From Phycisphaeraceae bacterium (lineage in GTDB: Bacteria; Planctomycetota; Phycisphaerae; Phycisphaerales; UBA1924), in assembly GCA_019636845.1 (NCBI GenBank), contig JAHBWV010000001.1:434001-498000 (forward strand): a stretch of 64,000 bases of DNA, written 5' to 3'. The position numbers and the translations under genes are program-made. Below the pieces are notes generated by a model, which was not told where the DNA came from, searched no databases, and saw nothing but the letters and a program-made list of their open reading frames with translations. This document shows positions 42,232 through 48,360 of the stretch, one piece after another (within the stretch, counting starts at the first letter, position 1; every line of letters starts with the position of its first letter).

Positions 42232-42873
42232 TCAGGAGGGTTGGGGGTCGGATGGTTCGGAGTGTTCGGGGCGGAAGTGGGGGTCGAGGAGGGTGCGGAG
42301 GGCCTGGCGTGCGCGATGGAGGCGGGTTTTGACGGCGTTGGGGGTGATGCCGAGGGCTGCGGCGGTTGATTCGGTGTCGAGTTGCTCCACATCGCGAAGG
42401 ATGAGGACGGTTCGGTATGCGTCGGGAAGTGACTCGATCGCCTCTCGGACGACGCGTCTGGTCTCATCGGCTTGGATGGGGTCAGGACCCGGAAGGTTCC
42501 ACGGCTGGGCGGGATTCTCGGCGTGTCCTGTGGAGTCGAACTTGGGGAGGAGATCCTCTATCGCGGCCTCGTGGCGTCGGTTTCTGGACCTGAGCTTCAT
42601 GAGGGCGGCGTTGATGAGGATGCGGTGGATCCAGGTTCCGACCTGGCTTCCTTCCTGGAACTTGTCGAGGTTCTTGAAGGCGGAGAGAAAGGCCTCTTGG
42701 ACGGCGTCTTCGGCGTCGGCCTCGCTTCCGAGGAAGCGTTTGGCGGTGGCGAGCATGCGGGGGGTGAGATCGCGGACGATCTGCTCGTATGCGCCGGCAT
42801 CACCGGAACGCAGACGCTCGACCAGATTGGTCTGGTCGGGTGGTTCGACGGGGATGCGCGGAACGGTGGTCAC
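42232..42873 (-). CDS. ECF (RpoE-type) sigma factor
   Basis: A protein of about 213 residues. Region 2 reads YEQIVRDLTPRMLATAKRFL, GSEADAEDAVQEAFLSAFKN and QVGTWIHRILINAALMKLRS. Region 4 reads LPDAYRTVLILRDVEQLDTE, then GITPNAVKTRLHRARQALR. It directs RNA polymerase to stress or surface genes and is followed by its likely anti-sigma gene. The start is uncertain: GTG at 42873, or GTG at 42945, which overlaps the stop of the upstream 106-residue gene as GTGA and would add 24 residues. Confidence 0.9.
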   Translation of the reverse strand: MTTVPRIPVEPPDQTNLVERLRSGDAGAYEQIVRDLTPRMLATAKRFLGSEADAEDAVQEAFLSAFKNLDKFQEGSQVGTWIHRILINAALMKLRSRNRRHEAAIEDLLPKFDSTGHAENPAQPWNLPGPDPIQADETRRVVREAIESLPDAYRTVLILRDVEQLDTESTAAALGITPNAVKTRLHRARQALRTLLDPHFRPEHSEPSDPQPS

Positions 42874-42941
42874 GCTCCCATGGTATGGGGAGAGCGGGAA
42901 AAAGTTGAGCAGGGTCGGAGCGGAGATGGGGAAGGGGTGTG

Positions 42942-43262
42942 TCACGCGGCGTGCTGGAAGACGTACCAGACGCTTCCGGGGTAGCGGTCTTCGAGGGCGT
43001 CCAGGACTCTGCCGACGTTGTTGGTGCCCTCGCGAGAGACGAGGCGGATGGTGCCGCGTGAGGAGGCGAGTTCGACGCGACCGAATGCGACGGGCGCGGG
43101 GTCTGGCGCGTGGTGTTCGAGGTGTGTTTCAAAGAGTGCCTGTGGGAGGGGCTCGGTGTCGCGGTGCTCTTCGTGGACGTTTCCGTGGTGGTCGACCCAC
43201 CAGAGGGCGACCGGTCCTGTCGCGGGCGGGTGTCCGATGTCGTTGTATTGCAGCGTGTTCAT
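42942..43262 (-). CDS. Small protein of unknown function upstream of the sigma gene
   Basis: A 106-residue soluble protein (MNTLQYNDIGHPPATGPVAL...). It includes WWVDHHGNVHEEHRDTEPLP, rich in His and acidic residues, and ends DALEDRYPGSVWYVFQHAA. No family is recognised. Its stop overlaps a possible GTG start of the ECF sigma gene, so it may belong to that operon and be part of the signal path (inference). Confidence 0.6.
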   Translation of the reverse strand: MNTLQYNDIGHPPATGPVALWWVDHHGNVHEEHRDTEPLPQALFETHLEHHAPDPAPVAFGRVELASSRGTIRLVSREGTNNVGRVLDALEDRYPGSVWYVFQHAA

Positions 43263-43566
43263 GTGATCTCTCCCCGGGCGGCGTTCGTCGGCCTTGTGTG
43301 GTGCGGCCTTCTTTGTGGGGATTGGATCGGGTGGAGCGGGGGCGCGGGTCAGCGTGGTGTTGCCGAATGTGTGGACGAGGGACGGGCGTAGCCGTCACAA
43401 CCGTCAAGGTTGAAGGTCCGAGAGCGCGATAAGCGTTGATGGGCGGTTATTGCGGGGATGCGGTGGGTGGTTTGGCTGTCGGGTGCGGCGGGGCGGGCCG
43501 AGGGGGCGTAAAGTCTGGGTTCATGCGGGCCGGGATCCGGCCTCTGGATGGAAGGTTGAGGACCAC
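43263..43566. other. Divergent intergenic region
   Basis: About 300 bases between the minus-strand 106-residue gene and nuoE. Frames are open on both strands because of the high GC, but none looks like protein. The region should hold both promoters. No clear operator is seen. Confidence 0.4.
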
Positions 43567-44130
43567 ATGGCCTGGATCACGAAACCGTCGGGAACCATGA
43601 AGATCGAGCGGCGTGCAGAGCCGTACCTGACGGCGGAGATGCGTCGCGACCTGAGCGAGCGGTATCTGCCGCGGTATGAGCGGAAGATGGGGGCGTTGCT
43701 GCCGGCGTTGCACATGGTGCAGCATGCGTATGGGTGGGTGCCGTTCCAGGCGATGGAGGAGATCGCGGCATTTCTGGAGATCTCGGCGGCGGAGGTGTAT
43801 GACACGGCGTCGTTCTATGAGGAATACTGGCTGAAGCCCAAGGGGCGGCACCTGGTGTCGGTGTGCCGCTCGATCGCGTGCGAGTTCTGCGGCCAGACGG
43901 AGATCACAGAGGCGGTGAAGGCCGCGCTGGGGATCGATGTGGGCGAGACGACGGATGACGGTGAGTTCACGCTGATCGAGCTGGAGTGTCTGGGGTCGTG
44001 CGGCGGGGCGCCGGCCATCCTGATCGATGAGGTTCTGCACGAGAGCGTGACGCCGGGGCAGATCCCGGAGTTGCTTGCCAAGGCGCGGGCCGAGTCGAAC
44101 GGGCATGGTCATGGGCACGGGCATCACTGA
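43567..44130 (+). CDS. nuoE: NADH-quinone oxidoreductase subunit E (24 kDa, [2Fe-2S])
   Basis: A 187-residue thioredoxin-like subunit of complex I. The helical start (RYERKMGALLPALHMVQHAY) is followed by AAFLEISAAEVYDTASFYEE. The [2Fe-2S] ligands are in SVCRSIACEFCG (C-x4-C) and ELECLGSCGGAP (C-x3-C). It would pass electrons from the NADH/FMN subunit. No nuoF or other nuo gene is visible beside it. The C-terminus ends GHGHGHGHH, a His-rich tail that may bind metal. ATG at 43567 is chosen. Confidence 0.9.
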   Translation: MAWITKPSGTMKIERRAEPYLTAEMRRDLSERYLPRYERKMGALLPALHMVQHAYGWVPFQAMEEIAAFLEISAAEVYDTASFYEEYWLKPKGRHLVSVCRSIACEFCGQTEITEAVKAALGIDVGETTDDGEFTLIELECLGSCGGAPAILIDEVLHESVTPGQIPELLAKARAESNGHGHGHGHH

Positions 44131-44146
44131 CCGGAGCGTGTGAGCG

Positions 44147-44377
44147 ATGAGTGCGCCCCCTCCGACCGGGCCGAAGAAGAAACCCCTGATGCGATTGCTC
44201 GGGGAGTTCGTGGGTCATGTTGCGCAGGGTGTGAAGGCGGATCCGGGCAAGTTGCCGGAGAAGACGCACGAGGTGCGGCGCGAGACGACGGAAGAGGTGA
44301 AAGAGACGGCGCAGGGGCAGGTGGTGTTGAGAAGGACGACGATTGAAGAGGTTGTGCTGCCGCCGGAGCAGAAATAG
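44147..44377 (+). CDS. Small basic protein of unknown function downstream of nuoE
   Basis: A 76-residue protein (MSAPPPTGPKKKPLMRLLGE...), Lys-rich at the N-terminus and with an acidic/Thr segment (EVRRETTEEVKETAQGQVVL). No membrane segment. It starts 16 bases after nuoE and is probably in the same transcript. Its TAG stop begins a CAAATAG repeat. Confidence 0.6.
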   Translation: MSAPPPTGPKKKPLMRLLGEFVGHVAQGVKADPGKLPEKTHEVRRETTEEVKETAQGQVVLRRTTIEEVVLPPEQK

Positions 44378-44408
44378 CAAATAGCAAATGGCCAGATGGC
44401 AGATGAAG
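44372..44408 (+). repeat. CAAATAG repeat starting at a stop codon, second copy
   Basis: AAATAGCAAATAGCAAATGG followed by CCAGATGGCAGATGAAG matches 15389-15425 with one mismatch. The first AAATAG contains the stop codon of the 76-residue gene. Confidence 0.75.
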
Positions 44409-44957
44409 TGAGAGGGCTGAGGGGTGGAGGGGGGGTGTCGCTCCTCGCCCTGCGGGCTCGTGCGCGACTCGAAGGCGTTTGGAGGATGCCGCTCCGCGGC
44501 ACTTGTACCAGATGCTGCGGTGCCCGCTTCGCGGTGCGCCTGGCATCTGGCAACCAACGCTCGCCCTCTTCGCGGGCGGAGATCTTGATGCACGCGGCCT
44601 TGATCGGTTACGAAGGGTCCGAGAATCTGGCGGCTTGTTTCCATCTGATGAGAACCAGACGGCATGATCGGGCGCATCGCTTGGCGGCGCGGGGGAGAGT
44701 TCCACGCCGCATGGATGGAGTGGCGGCTGCGGTCGATCAAGATGGGCTCGATTCGTGTTGTGGTGGACAGGGATCATCCGGGTCCAGCTTGTCATTGAGT
44801 TGTTCTTGGGTGGTCGTTGATAAAGGCGGCCTCTGTTGCGGGCGATCCGGACTGGCGCGGAACCTGGCACCGGCGAAGGTGATGAGCGGTGAAGCTGGTG
44901 ATTCGAGAATCGTGCGGGATATGGCTTCGGTAGGTGGGTGTGTTGGATGGGAGCGCG
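44409..44957. repeat. Intergenic region with a cluster of hairpins
   Basis: No gene seen in about 550 bases. Between 44440 and 44585 lie at least four palindromes: CGCCC-TGC-GGGC near 44448, TGCCGC-TCC-GCGGCA at 44487-44501, CCAGATGC (44508-44515) with GCATCTGG (44543-44550) enclosing CCGC-TTC-GCGG, and CGCCC-TCTTCG-CGGGCG near 44571-44580. The remainder, to 44957, should contain the promoter of the TPR kinase. Confidence 0.55.
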
Positions 44958-47660
44958 ATGGAGCAGGATCGGAACAGCTTGAGTGCTCGGATCGCGCAGC
45001 AGGCGGCGGGGATGGCACCGGAGCGGCGTGAGGCGTTTGTGCGCGAGTCGTGCGCGAACGATCCGGAGTTGTTACGCGAGGTGAGGCGGGTGCTGACCAT
45101 CGCCGAGTCCGCGACGCTTGCACCCGAGGGGCCTGCGCCGTCGGAGCGGGCGAGCGTGCTGGATTCGGTGCTGATGCACAAGACGATCGAGCTATCGGCG
45201 CGGGGTGCGGAGGGCGGGGGTCGGCGGCGGATCCCGGGGTTTGTGATCGAGCGGGTGCTGGGTGAGGGTGGGATGGGGACGGTGTACCTGGCGGAGCAGG
45301 AGAAGCCGCGGCGGACGGTGGCGTTGAAGGTTGTGAAGTCGGGTCGGATGTCGGCGGCGATGCTGCGTCGGTTTGAGCACGAGGCGGAGATCCTTGGGCG
45401 GTTGCAGCATCCCGGGATCGCGCAGATCTATCAGGCGGGGACGTTTGAGGATTCCACTGGGGAGGGGTCGGCTGAGAGCGGGCGTGTGCCGTTCTACGCG
45501 ATGGAGCTGGTGGAGGGGACGGGGCTGGATGTGTGGGCGAGGAGCGCGACGCAGCGGCAGAAGCTTGGCCTTTTCGTGCGGGTCTGCGATGCGGTGCAGC
45601 ACGCGCACCAGAAGGGCGTGATCCATCGCGATCTGAAGCCGTCGAACATCCTCGTGACGCGCGAGGGGCGGCCGAAGGTGCTGGACTTCGGCGTGGCGCG
45701 GCTGGCGGATGCCGAGCAGAGCGAGTTGACGTATCAGACGGCGGCGGGGCAGTTGGTTGGGACGCTGCCCTATATGTCGCCTGAGCAGGTGGGGGGTGAT
45801 CCGAACGATCTTGACACGCGGAGCGATGTGTACGCGCTGGGTGTGATTCTGTATGAGTTGCTGAGCGGGCGTTTGCCCCACGAGTTCTCGACGCCTTCGC
45901 TCGCGGATGCGTTGAGAACGATCACGGAGTCGCGGATCACGCCGCTCTCGGTGGCGGGCGGTTCGATCGACGGTGACATTGAGACGATCGTCGGAAAGGC
46001 GCTCGAGAAGGACCGTGAGCGGCGGTACGACTCGGCGGCGGAGTTAGGCGCGGACATCGAGCGGTATCTGCGACACGAGCCGATTCTGGCGCGAAGGCCG
46101 ACGCGTGCGTATCTGACGAGGAAGTTTGTTGCGAGGAATAAGCCGCTGGTCGGGCTTGGGTGTGTCGCGGCGGCGGCGTTGCTCGCGGGTGTTGCGGGGA
46201 CGGTGTGGCAGGCGGTGCGTGCGACGGAGGGTCAGCGGCTGGCGGAGGAGCGGCGTTCCGAGGCGGAGCGATTGCGGTATGAGGCGCAGGCCGCGCTCGC
46301 GGACTCGCAGGCGGTGACGGAGTTTCTGACGGGGATGCTGGGGGCGGTGGATCCGGAGCTGGCGCGTGGGGAGGAGATCACGGTCCGGCGGGTGCTGGAT
46401 CAGACGTCGGAGACGATTCCGGCGTTGCGTGACAGGCCTCGGGTTGCGTTGGCGGTGCGGACGACGCTGGGGAACACGTACCGCGCGCTGGGGCTGTGGT
46501 CGGAGGCGATGCCGCACCTTGTGGCGGCGCGGGATCTTGCGGCTTTGGTGCATGGAGAGGAGAGCGTGCAGGCGTTGACGCTGCGCCGTTCGATCGCGAT
46601 CACCACGAGCGATCTGAATGATCCGACGGGGGCGTTGGAGCAGATGGTCGGGGTCGTGGCGGCGATGGAGCGGGCCACGGGGCCGAGGTCGGTGGAGACC
46701 GCGCTGGCGGTGGGTGATCTCGGGCGGTTGATGGTCGAGACCGGGCAGATTGAGGAGGCGGAGCGTACGCTGCGGCGCGCGATCGAGTTGACGAGGGCGT
46801 CGCTTGGGCCGCGGCATCCGGAGATTCTGACGCAGCGTGACCACCTCGGCGCGCTGATGACGGACATGGGGCGATTCGCGGAGGGCGAGGCGATTCTGCG
46901 GGAGTTGCTGGAGGATCGGCGGGCGGTGTTCGGCGCGGAGAGCCCGACGGTCGCGTACACGATCACGACGCTCGCGAACGTGGTGCAGAAGCAGGGGAAG
47001 CACGAGGAGGCGATCGCGCTCTTGAGGGAGTCGCTGGCGATCCGGCGCGCGTGCCTGGCACCGGATCATCCGTCGCTGCTGATCAATCTGGCGAATCTAG
47101 CGACCGCGCTGATCGGTTCGGGGAGAACCGAGGAGGCGTTGCCGCTGCTGCGCGAGACGGTGGCGAAGCAGCTCGAAGTGCTGGGTGAGGAGAGTCCGAA
47201 GGTGCTGGTCTCGATGGGGACGCTGGCCTTTGCGCTCGAGAACATGGATGAGTTGGATGAGGCGGAGTCGATTCTGCGCCGGATTGTGGAGGTCGGGAGG
47301 CGGCTGCCGCCGGCGCGTGAGGCGGAGACGCTGAGCAACTTCAACAACCTGGCGATGCTCCTGTGGAAGCGGGGGAAGATGGAGGAGGCGGGGATGGTGT
47401 TTGAGGAGACGGTGGCGAGGGCGCTCGCGGCCCTTCCCCCGGAGCACTACATCTGCGCGATCTTCCGGAACAACTACGGGGAGTACCTGGTGGAGGTGGG
47501 GCGGGCAACGGATGGGGAGCGGCATCTGGTCGAGAGCCACGAGGCGATCGAGAGGTTTTTCGGGGCCGACCATCCGAGGACGGTGAAGTCGCGCGGTCGT
47601 TTGGAGAAGTTGCGGGCGGCTCTGGAGGGGGATGGCGTGAGCGCATCGCGGGGCGGGTGA
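44958..47660 (+). CDS. Hanks-type Ser/Thr kinase with C-terminal TPR repeats
   Basis: A membrane-anchored kinase of about 900 residues. The N-terminal 85 residues contain REAFVRESCANDPELLREVR, a pattern common before planctomycete kinases. The kinase domain (from about 91) has LGEGGMGTVYLAEQ, VALKVV, HRDLKPSNIL near 222, DFGVARLAD and GTLPYMSPEQVGG. A membrane segment is near 396-418. The rest is TPR-like, with repeated 42-residue units (LGDLGRLMVETGQIEEAERT, LRRAIELTRASLGPRHPEIL), as in the NB-ARC/TPR_10 style. It precedes an ECF sigma gene and a second kinase on the same strand. ATG at 44958 is chosen; GTG 44934 is possible. Confidence 0.9.
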   Translation: MEQDRNSLSARIAQQAAGMAPERREAFVRESCANDPELLREVRRVLTIAESATLAPEGPAPSERASVLDSVLMHKTIELSARGAEGGGRRRIPGFVIERVLGEGGMGTVYLAEQEKPRRTVALKVVKSGRMSAAMLRRFEHEAEILGRLQHPGIAQIYQAGTFEDSTGEGSAESGRVPFYAMELVEGTGLDVWARSATQRQKLGLFVRVCDAVQHAHQKGVIHRDLKPSNILVTREGRPKVLDFGVARLADAEQSELTYQTAAGQLVGTLPYMSPEQVGGDPNDLDTRSDVYALGVILYELLSGRLPHEFSTPSLADALRTITESRITPLSVAGGSIDGDIETIVGKALEKDRERRYDSAAELGADIERYLRHEPILARRPTRAYLTRKFVARNKPLVGLGCVAAAALLAGVAGTVWQAVRATEGQRLAEERRSEAERLRYEAQAALADSQAVTEFLTGMLGAVDPELARGEEITVRRVLDQTSETIPALRDRPRVALAVRTTLGNTYRALGLWSEAMPHLVAARDLAALVHGEESVQALTLRRSIAITTSDLNDPTGALEQMVGVVAAMERATGPRSVETALAVGDLGRLMVETGQIEEAERTLRRAIELTRASLGPRHPEILTQRDHLGALMTDMGRFAEGEAILRELLEDRRAVFGAESPTVAYTITTLANVVQKQGKHEEAIALLRESLAIRRACLAPDHPSLLINLANLATALIGSGRTEEALPLLRETVAKQLEVLGEESPKVLVSMGTLAFALENMDELDEAESILRRIVEVGRRLPPAREAETLSNFNNLAMLLWKRGKMEEAGMVFEETVARALAALPPEHYICAIFRNNYGEYLVEVGRATDGERHLVESHEAIERFFGADHPRTVKSRGRLEKLRAALEGDGVSASRGG

Positions 47661-47730
47661 GAATCGCGGGGCGGTCGGATTGGTTTGTGGTATACTGGGC
47701 GGCGGGTGCCAGACTGGGGGTTTGTGCACG

Positions 47731-48360
47731 GTGCCGCGTTCTCAGCAATCCAACTTTGCTACCCGCACGACGACGCGTCTCTTGGATGCGTTGAAGGAGG
47801 GCGACAACCAGCCGGCGTGGGCGCAGATCGACTCGCGATATCGGCCTGTGATCGCGGGGTTGTCGCGTCGGTTGGGGCTGAGCGATGCGGACGCGGAGGA
47901 GGCGGCGCAGCGGACGCTGGCGGAGTTTGTGCGTGTGTACCGGGATGGGCGTTATGACCGGAGCAAGGGGCGGTTGAGTTCGTGGATACTGGGGATCGCG
48001 CATCGGACCGCGTTGCGTGTGCGTCGGGAGGGTCGCCGGGCTGTTCATTTCGAGATGGACGCTGTGGAGGATCCGGGTGAGGAGGGTCACGACGAGGGGG
48101 CTTTGCGTTCGATCTGGACGGATGAGCGCGACCGGGCGATCCTGGCGCGGGCGTTCGATCTGCTGCGTGAGGATTCGGCGATCGATCCGCGGACGATCCT
48201 GGCGTTCGAGCTGGTTGCGATGCGCGGGGTGCCGGCGGCGGAGGTTGCGGCGCAGTGCGCGATGTCCGTCGATCAGGTGTATGTGGCCAAGACGCGCATG
48301 ACGAGGCGTCTGAAGTCGTTGGTTGAGGAGCTGACAGAGGCCTTTGAGGAGGATGTCTGA
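47731..48360 (+). CDS. ECF sigma factor linked to Ser/Thr kinases
   Basis: A protein of about 209 residues. Region 2 resembles YRPVIAGLSRRLGLSDADAE, EAAQRTLAEFVRVYRDGRYD and GRLSSWILGIAHRTALRVRR; region 4 resembles LVAMRGVPAAEVAAQCAMSV then DQVYVAKTRMTRRLKSL. The pattern fits ECF groups found beside kinases in planctomycetes. It lies between two kinase genes and ends directly against the GTG of the downstream zinc-finger kinase, so the pair is tightly coupled. GTG at 47731 is chosen; TTG at 47680 would add 17 residues. A TATACT at 47690-47695 could be a -10 box. Confidence 0.85.
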   Translation: MPRSQQSNFATRTTTRLLDALKEGDNQPAWAQIDSRYRPVIAGLSRRLGLSDADAEEAAQRTLAEFVRVYRDGRYDRSKGRLSSWILGIAHRTALRVRREGRRAVHFEMDAVEDPGEEGHDEGALRSIWTDERDRAILARAFDLLREDSAIDPRTILAFELVAMRGVPAAEVAAQCAMSVDQVYVAKTRMTRRLKSLVEELTEAFEEDV

